From Apus apus (taxonomy: Eukaryota; Chordata; Aves; Apodiformes; Apodidae), in NCBI RefSeq assembly GCF_020740795.1, contig NC_067295.1, positions 1,674,501-1,738,500 on the forward strand: a DNA stretch of 64,000 nucleotides, in the 5' to 3' direction. A program made the position numbers and the translations under genes. Of the stretch, positions 25,101-36,478 are shown piece by piece. Numbering within the stretch: the stretch's first letter is position 1; every line of letters starts with the position of its first letter. Under the pieces are notes generated by a model. It saw nothing but the letters and a program-made list of their open reading frames with translations, made no database searches and was not told where the DNA came from.

Positions 25101-28100
25101 GGTCCCCTTCTCTGAAGATACTGAAGACCAGCCTGGGTGCAGCCCTGTGGGATGTGCTCCAGGGGATGCTGCTTTAGCAGGGGGTTGGACTAGATGATCT
25201 CCAGAGGTCCCTTCCAACTCTGACAATTCTGTGATTCCATGAAGAAAGGCAGTCTGGGATACAATCTTAAGGCAAAGAAAAAACTAGAATTAAAAAAAAG
25301 GGGTAAAAGCCACTTACCCAATGGTATCATTGCATTTCACAGCTCTCAGGTAACGAACAACTTCTTTGTAGCTGGAGAGAACAACAACAACAACAACCAC
25401 CACCACACAAAAAAAGAGTATTAGGAAGAGGAGGGAGGTGCAAACTACATAATTTTTTGTATTTACAAATACTTACTGCAATGAATGAAGCAAAACAGCA
25501 GATCTTTCCACACAAGACATTGCACAATAGGATAGAAATACAACTGGCAGAAAGAGACAGCTGGAAATGAGTTCCAAGAAGCTGTCCACAGATTCTTTCT
25601 GTACTCCAGCAACATAGGACAGGAGACTGCCTTTCAGTTTTTCTCTTTACATGGACTATATTCTTTTGAATACAGAATTCTGAAGACCCAGAGACCAGAA
25701 CACTTTTTTTTCCCCCCACTGTCTTCCACCTAGTCAGCCCTTGATGAACAGTTTGTTTTAAATATCAACAACTCAAAGTTACTGGGTTTATGGAAACAAA
25801 TAAATTCTCCACTTCCACATTCTCTTCTGGCCCTGAAGTGTCCAAAGGGCTTGATTCTGCTCTGAAAAACTTCCAAAAGCTACTGGCCTTGCTGATAAGA
25901 AGCAATGGGCATGAAGAGGTTCAAATGTGTCTTTGTTTGGTACGTTTCCTCATCACACAGACCTGCTGCAGCTGTCAGGAAAGCTCTGCAGGCAGCGCCC
26001 CACAAAGAGGAAAAGGAGAGCTAATAAAATGAAACAATCCAAACCAAGACCAAACCAATCTTACTTCATGTTGTCTTCCAATTTCTCCACTCGAGCCTCT
26101 ATAACAGGGAGTGCTTCCCACAGAAAAACTTTCCTTCCTTTCTGTGTTCTGTGACCAGTGATGTTCTGGCCTTTTAAAACCGTGGTCAGTAACCCGTGGT
26201 CCCATGGCACAACATTCAAGCTGGAAGTACAATAATAAAGTCATTTTTAACCATACCTTGTTTGTGCACCACAATTTATTCCCCTTAAGTATCATGAAGA
26301 TTTACCTATAGAATATTGGGGTTTACAGCTCAATTCTGAGGGAGGGTTGGAAAAAGAAAGAAGCTATATGGACAACAACTTAGCCACAGCATCAAACAGC
26401 AACTTCTCCTGTCAGGACAGGACAAATGCACAGCAGCTAATACTGAAATCCTCCTATCAAATGCTCACACTTAACACCAGCAGTGAAAACCAGTTTATGG
26501 AGCTGTTTTCAAACCAGGCAACTGTATAAAAAACATATTCTGTAAACAAAACCCAAATAACATACCTATTTGAGAAGCCAAAACAGTGACACGGAAGTGA
26601 GATGGACTGAAAAAAGCTAATAAACTTCTCATATAGACTCTTTGGAAAATCACACAACACCAGCATCCTCTGAAGTTGTGTTGTGATCCTATGGTTTGAA
26701 AAGAAATAAAAATATCTTAAAATTGGATGAATTACTATTAAGTTGTTGCAGTTTTTTTAATCCTATGGGAAACAAACTTTTTTTTTTAATTAAATGTGAG
26801 ATAGTTTGGATCTATATTTAAATTTGGGGTTAAGATTTTTAGTCAATAACAGTATTAAGCTTTTGTTATTCCTTTTAAACACCAGCAAAACCAAGCTTCT
26901 GTGGTCTTAAGTTTTAAAACAAAGACGCCCAGTAAGCAGAAGTGAGAAAAGCTGCAGAAACAAAGGATGAGCCTGATAAGCAACCTGATCAACCTGACCT
27001 CCTGGCAGCTCCAAAACTAGTGGAACAATCTTAAACTGAAAACTGGAGAGAACAAGGCTGACACTAAGAAGAGTTCACTATGTTAAAACTGAGGAAGGTA
27101 GTAAAAAAAAATTAATAATTTTCCTGTTCTTTTAAAGTGAGAAATTAAAAAGTTCAAGAATAGTAATTTCAAATGAAAACTGATCTAGGATTTAGGTTAT
27201 ACCTGTCAGAGTTTCAAAGAAGAGGTGAGGATATATAATTGTTTCTGAAAAAAGTCTTAATTCATTAACCTTCTGTTTCAAGTGAATTTTGGGTTAAAGG
27301 TGAAATGAGAAATGAGCTAAGCCAAGTGAGCTAGGTGTCCTCATTCATCAGCCTCTGGGGAAACTTTATCTGTTACATCCCTGGCCACCCCACCTCAGCT
27401 GAGCACTGTCAGGTTGCTCTGCTAATCTTCAACAGACACTATTTACTCATTGGTTTAATAACCACAAGTAGGTGCCCGACACCACCTTCTGGTCTGACCT
27501 CAGAGAGCACTCCTAGACCACAGTCCAAAACCAACCCATTCTCTTTGGCTTGGAGCTATTCTCCTTGGAGGCAACAAAGAAGAGTCTGAGTGTTTGTGTA
27601 GCTCTCGATAGGCAGGTATTGCCCTTGGACTTCACAGAAAGGAAATGATACTGAACAGAACTTCTGAAGATCTTGGTTTGTGGTGCAGAGCTGTGGAGCC
27701 TGGTAGCCCCCTGAGGCCCCTGCTCCTCAGGCTGACAGTCCTGCTGCCTGTCCTGGCTCAGACACAGCAGGTTATTCTTGCTCTGCTCAAACACTGCCTG
27801 TGCCAGCACAGTGGGCTCATGCTCCCGGATAAGGAGCTCCTGATGCTACAGAAACACCAGCTGACTCATCTGGGCAAGTTTACTTTTGGCTTTTAAGAGA
27901 TAAAGCATCACTTTGTTGTTTTTTTTTCCTTTATGCCTTTGGATGGCAGTCACTTAAAATGCATTTTAAACACCAGCAGAAGTTTTGCAGCCAGCACCCA
28001 CCCCACCCCACTGCCATCCCACCATCACATGTAAGAGAAATCTTACCTTTGCAACAGACAAGGGACAGCTACCTTCAAGGAAGCAGTATGGCCAAGGTTC

Positions 28101-31100
28101 TGCCAGCTTCTAAGAGAGGAGGAATAAAATACTAATTAATCTTTGGCTGGTTTCTCTGCCTTTTCCCCTGCCCAAACCACATCCCACTTAACTACAGAAT
28201 TCCCACTTAACTACAGGGAATGCTGTGGGAGTCAGTAAGTGTACAAAGAGAAACCTACCCAAACAATGTAGCCAGCCTGCTCCTTGCAAGCCTTGAGAGT
28301 TCCTCAGAAAAAAATGCAGAGGAACCAACCTCAATTGCCTGTTGAACCAACCCAGACCACGTTTACTTCTCCTTTATAAAAAGCCTTGGAATATAAGTCT
28401 CAAAGTATTTAGGTTTTGCAGAGCAAAGCTCTGAGATCTTGCTCAAGCTGGGCAGTAATCAAGCATGAAACAGCCATGATATAAACAAGAAAACAAACAG
28501 CACAAGCAGTAAAGACTGAAGTATTTAAGGTGTTTTTAAATTTATTTATCATGCAGTCCTCCCAGCTGCCAGGTCAGCTTCCAGACTTGTGGGAGGCATC
28601 TAAACTTACTACCCAAGGGACATCACATCCTCCCTTCTTTCCAGTTCAGAAGCAGATGTTTCTTCACACAAGGCAGCTGGTACATTCTCCTCTCAGGAAA
28701 GTTCTCCTGCCCCTCCACCTCCTCCTGGGGAATGAACCCCACCTGCCATCATCTGCTCTCTGTCACTCTCCTTCCTCTCAGCTTCCATCTCAAATTCCTT
28801 CCCCTCCTCCTGACTCACATCCCACTTCACTTGTTTTCTCACATCCAATCTTTAACCCTCTCTTTCCCCCAGGTCCCTCCCCATAGCCAATCTCATGTCC
28901 CCTCAGCTGCACTCACTGTCCTCCCTGTGCTGCAGCCAGGGCTGTGATCTCCATCCTGTCCTCACCCTCCATAAATGGAAAACCAGAACTCCCTCACTTA
29001 GTCCCCTCCCTTTGAGAAGCAAACCAAGATACCACACTGGATGTGGAACTGGGTACTTACAAAGCAGGGTCTTTATGAAGTGCTATCTCTTTGGCTGCTC
29101 CCAGAAGCATGACAGCAGCAGCTTTAGGACTCTCTGTTTCTGCCTGATTTAAAAATCTTGTCACCAGTGCAAAAACTCCAGAATACCTGAGAAAGTTAAG
29201 CAGTCTATAAGAGAAAGTGTCTGCAATGATGCATCTTGGGAACAAATGACAATTATGACCAGTCTGTAAGCAAACTGACTTGCCTATGAGATAGTGACAT
29301 GGTTATTTGAACAAGTGTTACTTCCAGCATTTTAAAGGCACATTTGGAGTAAAAACCCAAATCCTAAGGCACACACCACCCTAAAATAAATAAATCAGTA
29401 AAACCAAGGGCTTTACTTTCATGCTTCCTCAGGTTATAAAAATGAGGAATATTATCAAGTGTCTCAGTATAGCACAAGAGATTTATAGTGACTTTCCAAT
29501 ACCTGGAAGGGGCCTATGAGAAGGCTGGGGAAGAGCTGTTCACAGGGCATGTAATGACAGGACAAGGGGTAATGATTTTAAGCTATAAAAGGGTAGATTT
29601 AGGTTGGACATTAGGAAAAAGTTTACTAATTAATGGGGTAGAGTAGGGTTAATGGTTGGACTCTATGACCTCAAAGATCTTTTTCAACCTAAGTGATTCT
29701 GTGACTCTCAGGGTGGTGGGTCACTGGAACAGGTTGCCCAGAGAGGTGGTGGGGGCCCCATCCCTGAAGACATTCAAAGTCAGGCTTGATGGGGCTCTGG
29801 GCAATCTGGTCTGTTGTGTTTACGAAGTGTTTAAAGATGTATTTAAGGGGGTGTTTAAACTAGATCCAAGTGCAATTAAATTGCTCACTGGCCAAACAAG
29901 CTCCCTCAGTGATGTTCCTGCTGTATCAGGTGCCACAATTCTGATGATCACTCAGCTACAGGAAAGCCAGGCTGCACAGAGCAGCAGCTGGGTTCTGCTG
30001 TCACTTACCTGTACACAACCTCCGTGTTGCGTGACCTGCAGACATTGCATTGCCCAGGGGGCAGTTTTGGGAGGCAAAAGCATTCCTCTTGTATGGAAGG
30101 CATTCTTTCTCCAATCAGATACTTATTATATTCCACAGAAAGCTCCTGGATAAATTTTAGTAGAAGATCTCCTAATAGAGCAGACAGAAGTGACACTGTT
30201 AGTGCAGCATTTTTTCAAAACTACAAGAAACAGGAAGACAATCATTGGTAAGCCATGGAAAATATTCAGCCTAAAAATATTTTATTTAATCTTGTTGAAA
30301 GTTTTCATAGAACCACAGAATTGTTAAGGTTGGAAGGGATCTTAGAGATCATCAGGATCCAACCTCCCTGCTACGAGCAGAGACACCTCCCACCAGCCCA
30401 GGCTGCACAAGCCTCATCCAACCTGCCCTTGAACACCTCCAGGGATGGAGCAGCCACAACCTCCCTGGGCAACCTATTCCAGCACCTTCCTGCCCACATG
30501 GTGAAGAATTTCTTCCTGATGTCTAACCTAAATCTTCCCTCTTTCAGTTTAAAACCATCACCCCTTGTCCTCTCACTGCCCTCTCTGGTGAAAAGCCCCT
30601 CCCCAGCTTTAGAAGAAAAAAGCAGCTTTACTGCTTCTTTCAGAGGAAGGACAGCAAGAAAGCACAGACTGGACCTGCAGCCCTGTGTCTGCTCCGAGTG
30701 TGGCCCAGAATCAGCCAAGCACCAGTAAGCTGCTATCTTAAAAACATGCACCCAGCCTTCAGAAGGAGGGTTGTGGCCCAGCCCCAGGCCTCCCAGGGGT
30801 CTCACCGCCGCGCCGAAGCTCCGCGTCGATGTCCGTGAGCTCAAACCCAAACATGACCAGGACACCAGCCAGGGCAAAGTCACGTTGGTCCTTCCAGAAC
30901 TTGCTTTTGTTGTGTGCATTGCAGTGACAGAGGGAAGGGGTTGTCCAATTCTGGCACTATTTCAGAACATGTGAAAAACAGGGAAAGGTTTTGGGTTTTT
31001 TTTTCAGCTGAGCAAATGGAAAGTCAGTCCCTCTCCTCCCGGGTCTGCACTTCACCTCCTCCTTCTCACACCTCCATGAAGCTACAGAGAAGTATTTTGA

Positions 31101-32659
31101 CAGGCAGGGCAAGAGGCCAATACCATGGTAGCTCAATATCATGGCTTCAACTAGAAAAAGAAGGCCCATAGCAATTTACCATCACTCTTAAACCCCTTCC
31201 AGAGACACTGGGGCTGGCACCCTCCCCACTGCCAATGAATAACCCAGACACTGTCTTTGCACATTCACCCCAACTTTGCTCACAGATCAGAGTTTACTGG
31301 ATTCTTAAAAAAAACCCCAAAAACCCAAACAAACAAAACCTGAACAAACTCACTCCTACACCCAGTTCTGCCAACTCCCTGACAATTGGTCAGGGCAGTC
31401 TAAACATCTGTGGTTTGTCCCGTGCAGCGACCAGCAGCCTGACCGAGTGATCTGATCCCATCAAATACACTGGGCACCTAAAGCAAACAGGAGATGTTCT
31501 CTTAAACCAAGAGGATGTCTGTGCCAGCATCTGGCTGGACTACCAGAAATAAAACCAGACAGGGACCATGTTTTAGCAGGATTGTGAAGCAGACAGACAG
31601 GAGAGGAGCTGTTAAAATAATCAAGTGTCACGTGTCATTCTTTTCGTGTGCTGAAGGGTGGTTTCTTTTAATAAGAGCAATTTAGTTGACTCAGAGTTGT
31701 GCATTTCTGGCTCACAGCTCTGCTTACCTCAGAGGCCAGTTTATCACAGATGTAGCAGTAGCACTGATCACAAATGTCAGCATTTTTCCCCAGGGGTGAG
31801 CACCTATCACATTCTGTTCTCCTACAAAGTTGAAAACCAGAAGGTTATTTATGAAACAAGTTACACAAGCCCCTCCAAGTCTGCTCCTGCTTCCAACTGT
31901 TAAGAAGCCAACAAGGTTCTTTGACAAGACAGACTAAATGTGGAAGATGGAACCTCCACATCACTGAACGTACTCAAAGGGGTGTATTGTGCAGTCATGT
32001 CTTGCATGAGGCATCACATTTGCTTGTTTACAGAAAGTAACCATTAGTTCACATTCCTCATCCACAACTTCTTCAGATTTCTCCTCTTCCAGGGCAGGTT
32101 TACCTGCAGAAAAGAGAATACATGGTATAAATCAATATAAAAGGTAACTACAGCTTCAATAAAATTTGATCAGCTATTGACATGTTTTAAAAACACTTGA
32201 AGGCACAATATGGTTTCATATAGTGCCAACAAGAATGGTCAATGGTCTGGGTCAAAACACTTCCACACTTGATCAAAACAGAAGCAATGTAATAAAAAAG
32301 GATCCAACCAACCTTGAAAAGGCCCAGTCTGAGCTAAGCATGTAAGATTTAGAAACTAACAGCACTATCCTTTAGGGTAATTAGTGCTGTCAAAGAAACC
32401 CCAACAGTTGTGAAATAATGTCAGTTCCTAGTAGTTCTCTTTGTTTTTTAAGCACTTTGTTTTCCTAACAGCAGAAAGACACATTTCAAGCACATCACAT
32501 CAGATTTTTCATCAGTTTCCTCCCAACAAGAGCACAGTACTTACTCAGTGGATCTACGAGCAGAACTGAGTTCCCAAGCGTGGTCTCAGATTCATCATCA
32601 CTGATCAGGATTATGCTCTGCTCCTCCTCCTCCTCCTGTTCTTTTTTTGGTGGCCCCAT
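19121..32659 (-). CDS. Uncharacterised 675-residue protein with SUMO-interacting-like motif and Cys/His clusters (18 coding exons)
   Basis: Not recognised by name. Coding exons, 5' to 3': 32659-32545, 32103-31974, 31821-31728, 30950-30806, 30171-30009, 29186-29061, 28109-28047, 26688-26566, 26220-26065, 25371-25318, 24632-24415, 23348-23272, 23100-22990, 22455-22369, 21261-21140, 20918-20796, 19442-19400, 19198-19121. All junctions keep frame: 2,028 bases, 675 residues and TAA. Residues 7-25 form an acidic run plus SIILISDDE, a typical SUMO-interacting motif. Residues 71-79 read [10 protein letters not shown] cluster follows with C86, C89, C99, C102, C104, C107, C121, C123 and H126 (core [11 protein letters not shown]), and a second CxC-x8-CxxC at 192-206. 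Residues 216-675 are Leu-rich and look helical, with no catalytic motif seen. From memory, the HAR...C...CDxCYCYxCD pattern recurs in plant and animal proteins of unknown function (unverified). Zinc binding and a nuclear, SUMO-linked role are inference. The intron 24414-23349 has a GC donor. Confidence 0.88.
23556..23790 (-). mobile_element. CR1 LINE 3' fragment
   Basis: Reverse-complement CR1: TTTGGGTTGGAAGGGACC, GCAGGGACACCTCCCACC and the GCCAGGGATGGGGCAGCC block are all present. It lies in the GC-AG intron (24414-23349) of the uncharacterised gene. It ends after the TAACGTCCAACCTAAATC block. Confidence 0.92.
24819..25242 (+). mobile_element. CR1 LINE 3' fragment with complete tail
   Basis: Sense CR1 of a subfamily different from most others here: CTGGAGCATCTCTCTTATGAGG at the left, GGCTGCCCAGGGGGGTTGTG in the middle, and TTCCAACTCTGACAATTCTG then TGATTCCATGA at the right end. 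It is antisense to the host gene, inside intron 25317-24633. Confidence 0.92.
29497..29815 (+). mobile_element. Two CR1 fragments in scrambled order
   Basis: 29497-29705 reads as a short CR1 from the ACCTGGAAGGGGCCTATGAG block to the tail (AACCTAAGTGATTCTGTGA), but lacks the middle. The missing middle (CAGGGTGGTGGGTCACTGGAAC, then the CCCATCCCTGAAGACATTC block) follows immediately at 29708-29815. This fits either two insertions or an internal rearrangement. It lies in intron 30008-29187 of the uncharacterised gene. Confidence 0.85.
30306..30610 (-). mobile_element. CR1 LINE 3' fragment
   Basis: Reverse-complement CR1 from CATAGAACCACAGAATTGTT through GGTTGGAAGGGATC, ACACCTCCCACCAGCCC and the TCTTCCCTCTTTCAG block to the AGCCCCTCCCCAGCTTT block. 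It lies in intron 30805-30172 of the uncharacterised gene. Confidence 0.93.
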
Positions 32660-32999
32660 GGTTATTGAACTCCAAAGGAATGGAACTACTTGGTGACAAA
32701 CAACAGGACACAAAGATAGCTCCTTTCCTCAAGAAGACAGCTTCTCCAAGACCTGAACTCTTCATTTATGTTGAGTCATTTACACTAGGGGTAGAAGCCT
32801 TCAACCCTTGCTGTAGCCAGCAGCTCAAAACCCATGTCAGTTTCCACACGGAGCTGACAGAACCCTAAACAAACAGGATGCAGAACTAAGAAGAAAAGAC
32901 AAACAAAAAGGGAAGAACAGAAGGAGAGGGCTGGGGCTCCTTCGGTGGGACCAGCCTTGCTGGAACGATCACAGCAGTTGCTCACCGCTCCTGACGGGC

Positions 33000-33330
33000 T
33001 GGGCGCTCAAACACTGACTGACCCGCTCACACCCCCAGCCCCAATCAATCGCCCCCCCCAGCTCACCCCGCCCCACAACCCCCTCCTCCTCCTCCTCCTC
33101 CTCCACCCCCCTCAACCGCCCCCAACCACCCGGGCTCCCCCTCCCCAGCCTCACGGACCCCTCACCCCGCCGCCCAACCGCCCCCCTCCCTTCCCCCCCA
33201 CACACCCCAGCCCTAACCCCCTCCCCACACACCCACCCACCCACCCACCCCCTCCCGCCCCCCGGCCCCGCCGCTCCTCACCCGCGCCCCCCCGCCCGGG
33301 CGGGCCGCTCCGCTCCCAGCGCCCCGCTCA
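33000..33330. repeat. C-rich, strand-asymmetric low-complexity tract
   Basis: The + strand is dominated by C runs with few G: a (CCT)n run near 33,080-33,103, a (CACC)n run near 33,229-33,253 and many CCCCC blocks. On the - strand, the transcribed sense of the neighbouring gene, this is G-rich and falls in its first intron just downstream of the likely start site. It codes for nothing recognisable; the Pro-rich frames through it are composition artefacts. Confidence 0.75.
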
Positions 33331-33900
33331 ACCCGCCACTCTTTGAACACACAACCACTTCCGGAGGCGGCGGCGCCGGAAGGGAGGCTGCGTGCTGACG
33401 CCGGCCGCCCTACTTCCGCCCGGGCAGCGGGCGGGTAGCGCTGCCTTTCGGCCGCCATGTTTAGTGAGGGCAGGAGCGGGCGCAGTGCCCCGGGGCGGGC
33501 CGGCCGGCCTCCCGCCCGGCGTTATTTCATGTTTAAATGCGCTTTTTACACCCTTCCTCCTCCACGGGCGGTGGAGTGAGAGGGAAGCCGGCGACGCTGC
33601 AGGGGGCTGTGTTGCCGGAGGCGCTGCAGGAGGAGGTGGGGACGCCCCGCGGCCTTCCTGGGGCCTGTGGGGCCTCGCGGGGCCCAGGCCGCAGCGGTGA
33701 CAACGGGCGCGCTCCTGCCCCGGGACCTGCCCCGGGACCTGCCCCGGGAGCTGCCCCGCCAGCTGCATCCCCTCCGGTCACACCGGGACGTGCTCATCCG
33801 GAGCCGCCGCGGCCAGGACAGCAGCTGCTGGCAGAGGAGATACTTTCCCTGCACGTGGCCATCCCTGACGGCCGCGTCCTGTCACGACAGGCTCTTCCTA
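33250..33900. promoter_or_regulatory. CpG-island promoter of the uncharacterised gene, possibly bidirectional
   Basis: This is the most CpG-rich stretch of the window. ETS-type cores lie at 33357-33364 (ACTTCCGG) and 33376-33382 (CCGGAAG), with a related TACTTCCG at 33411-33418. A YY1-type GCCGCCATGTTT lies at 33451-33462. This set is typical of housekeeping, TATA-less promoters. On the - strand a CGG|GTGAGG donor at 33282/33281 would end a noncoding first exon that leads to the coding exon starting at 32,659. On the + strand a Kozak-like ATG at 33456 opens a 46-codon frame, and longer open frames follow to 33,926, but none resembles a known protein. Confidence 0.7.
33715..33765. repeat. Short tandem repeat, 12-bp unit
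   Basis: The unit CGGGACCTGCCC occurs about three times in a row, the last copy altered (GAGCTGCCCC). It lies inside the CpG island and causes the Gly/Ala/Pro repeats seen in translated frames on both strands. Confidence 0.6.
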
Positions 33901-33929
33901 TCGCGAATCCAGCGGGAGGTCGGTGAGGA

Positions 33930-35130
33930 AAAGGCCGCATTCCAGCAGCTGGGGGTTCCCCCAGTAGCGCTAGATGGCACCAGAGCTCCACACAGGCTCA
34001 GGCGGGACCGAGTCAGCCAGAAAGTTCCTCAAAAAAAAAAAAGGCACTTCTGAAACACGGGAAGCTGGAGATGCAAAGCTGCGATGCAGTAACAGAGTCT
34101 TGGCAAAGGAATCGCTTCTCTATGGGAAAAAGCGAACAGGGGAGTTGGGAATGAAATGAGGACGTTTTTCCCGGTGTTCAGGGCAACAAGTCTTAACAGC
34201 ATTTGTTCTTACAGACTGTGAGCAGAGTGCAGGTATTGCAGCACTTGAGAGGGACACGTTTGAAGGCTTGATTCTCAGGGAATTTTTCATTCCTACTAAT
34301 TAGTCAATAGTTCAGGACAATCTGGGAAGTATTTTAACTTCAGCCGAAGCTGCCGTTACATCACCCAGACCTGCTACATCCCTGGTATCCTTAATGTGAC
34401 CCTCAGGATGCAATCACCTCTTCTGTCAGCGGCGGCACACGTTGCAGGGAGCTGCCTGCAGCGTGCATCTGCTGAAATAGTAACAGCAGCAAAAGCCTCA
34501 CTGCAAACGAGTGTGTATTCCATGAATAATCCGTAACGTCTTCGCAGCTTTCAGCACATTCAGGGCAAAATGTTTCAGGGCTTCGACTGAAAACATCTAA
34601 ACCTGACACCCAGAGAGGTGGCCTGACTGGAGCTGCAGGGAGCTCTTCCCGTGGAGATGTTTCCCTCAGGCAGCTGCCCCTGCAGCACGACAGCAGCTTT
34701 AGCAGCCTCCAGCAACCCCGGTGGGCAGCCGTTTAGGTGATGAAACGGGGAGGAAGAAGAGGAGAGAGGCAGGGCGGGCTGGCACTCGGCCAGAAGAAAT
34801 GCTCTGAACCTCCAGGCTGGTGCAGAAACCCGACGAGCTGATCTCACGGCCGGGGCGGGAGCGCGGCGCCGCAGCCCGGCACGGCGGCGCGGGGCTTTCC
34901 TCCCCTTCCAGAGGAAGGGCTGGCGTCGGTGCCCTGTTTTTTTAGTGGTGTGGGTGTAAAATATGTTGGTTTGATTTCACATCGCCTGAGCTCAGCCTGC
35001 TCTGCCATGTTGGGTTTCCTGCCCAGACCTAGAAAAGCTCCAGGTCTGCGGGTGACATCATCAGGCTCCTGCTTTGGGGTCTGGGTGTTGTAGGGCAGTG
35101 TCTTTTGCATTTGGGGGGAAGAAACAGCTC
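33930..35130. other. Noncoding stretch right of the CpG island
   Basis: Unique sequence without recognisable coding potential. A GC-rich patch at about 34,840-34,920 is the only compositional feature. Confidence 0.6.
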
Positions 35131-35131
35131 T

Positions 35132-35935
35132 TCATCGAATCAGAAAATGGTTTGGGTAGGAAGGGACCTTAAAGATCATCCAGTCCCACCCCCCTGCATG
35201 GGCAGGGACACCTCCCACCAGCCCAGGCTGCTCCAAGCCCCATCCAACCTGCCCTTCAACACTGCCAGGGATGGGGCAGCCACAGCTTCTCTGGGCAACC
35301 TGGGCCAGGGTCTCACCACCCTCACACTAAAGAATTTCTTCTTAATGTCTAATCTAAAATGCCTAAATCTCCCCTTTTCCAGTTTTAATCCATTACCCTC
35401 TGTCCCATCACTCCCTGCCCTTGTCCCAAGCCCCTCCCCAGCTTTCCTGGAGCCCCTTCAGGCACTGGAAGGTGCTCTAAGGTCTCCCTGGAGCCTCTTC
35501 AGGCACTGGAAGGTGCTCTAAGGTCTCCCTGGAGCCTTCTCTTCTCCAGGCTGAACAACCCCAACTCTCCCAGCCTGTTTCCAGAGCAGAGCTGCTCTAG
35601 CCCTCAGAGCATCTCTGTGGCCTCCTCTGGACTTGCTCCAGGAGCTCCATGTCCTTCTTGTGTTGGGGGCTCCAAAATTGGATGCAGTTCTCCAGGTGGG
35701 GTCTTATGAGACTTGAGCTTGGCAGCTGCCTGGAATGGGAGTAGAGATTTGGGAATAAAGATGAGGGTCCATTTCCCTCAGTCTCTCCTTGCAGGCCTTG
35801 TTCTCCAGCCCCTTCCCCAGCTTGGTTGCCCTTCTCTGAACTCGCTCCAGCCCCTCAATATCTTTCTTGCAGTGGGGGGCCCAGAACTGAACACAGAACC
35901 TGAAATGCAGTCTCACCAGTGCCTTGAATGAACGT
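35132..35935 (-). mobile_element. CR1 LINE, long copy plus a second fragment
   Basis: 35132-35712 is reverse-complement CR1 from the tail to the AGTTCTCCAGGTGGGGTCTT block. After unrelated sequence, 35798-35935 resumes with GCCCTTCTCTGAACTCGCTCC and GGGCCCAGAACTGAACACAG, which belong to another CR1 subfamily or a second insertion. A 41-bp tandem duplication lies inside (35461-35501 repeated from 35502). Confidence 0.9.
35461..35537. repeat. 41-bp tandem duplication inside a CR1 copy
   Basis: GGCACTGGAAGGTGCTCTAA and the following bases are present twice, head to tail, with the second copy starting at 35,502 and truncated. The copies are nearly identical, so the duplication post-dates the CR1 insertion. 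Confidence 0.9.
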
Positions 35936-36397
35936 TCTGAGGGCTGGAGGAATGGGTTTCTCTCCAGCAGCTCCTGAAGTAGAAGGGGAATTTCTCTCTG
36001 ACCGCAGCAGCAGAGCTGCAGAGAGAACAGACCATTAAAATGTCCTTTCAAAAAGATTTTCACGTCCCATTTATATTTTACTGCTGCTTCATTCTGCCCA
36101 AACTCAAAGGCCCATTTGTACCCGATGAAAGGCTTGGGGATAGATCAATTGACTGGAAAAGGCTCTGAGGATTGAAACCTACAATTCCACGTGGACAAGT
36201 GCTAATCCATCAGCCTGCTGAGCCCAACCAAGGTGCTGCAGGTCTTGCCAGGCACTCAGAGCTGACTCATGTCACGGCTCTGGTGCACGTTTGGCCCAGA
36301 AAAGTATGTTCAGTGCTAGAACTGTAACCATGATGATTATAACTGAGCTTCTGGGAAAAGAGTTGTGGTCTTTTCTAGCTACCTCCGTTGTCTCTGT

Positions 36398-36478
36398 AGG
36401 TTCACAGAATCACCAAGACTGGAAAAGACCTTAAAGATCATCAGGTCCAGCAGTGAGTCCATTAACAGACAGACTTTC
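36398..36478 (-). mobile_element. Short CR1-like tail fragment
   Basis: TTCACAGAATCACCAAGACTG followed by GGAAAAGACCTTAAAGATCA is the reverse complement of the tail of an older CR1 subfamily. The match fades after about 36,478. Confidence 0.7.

Noticed and set aside
32945-33346. 133-codon Pro-rich frame on the + strand
   Set aside because: Translation of the C-rich tract (PP, TP and HP repeats); composition artefact.
33537-33926. 129-codon frame in the CpG island
   Set aside because: Gly/Ala/Pro repeats come from a 12-bp tandem repeat and CpG-rich composition. Kept only as part of the bidirectional-promoter question, not as a gene.
35105-35521. 138-codon open frame on the + strand, with similar frames at 23,569, 30,255, 52,688 (-) and 57,940 (-)
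   Set aside because: All share [19 protein letters not shown]-type residues because they are antisense translations of the same CR1 3' region. The element's own proteins are not encoded there.
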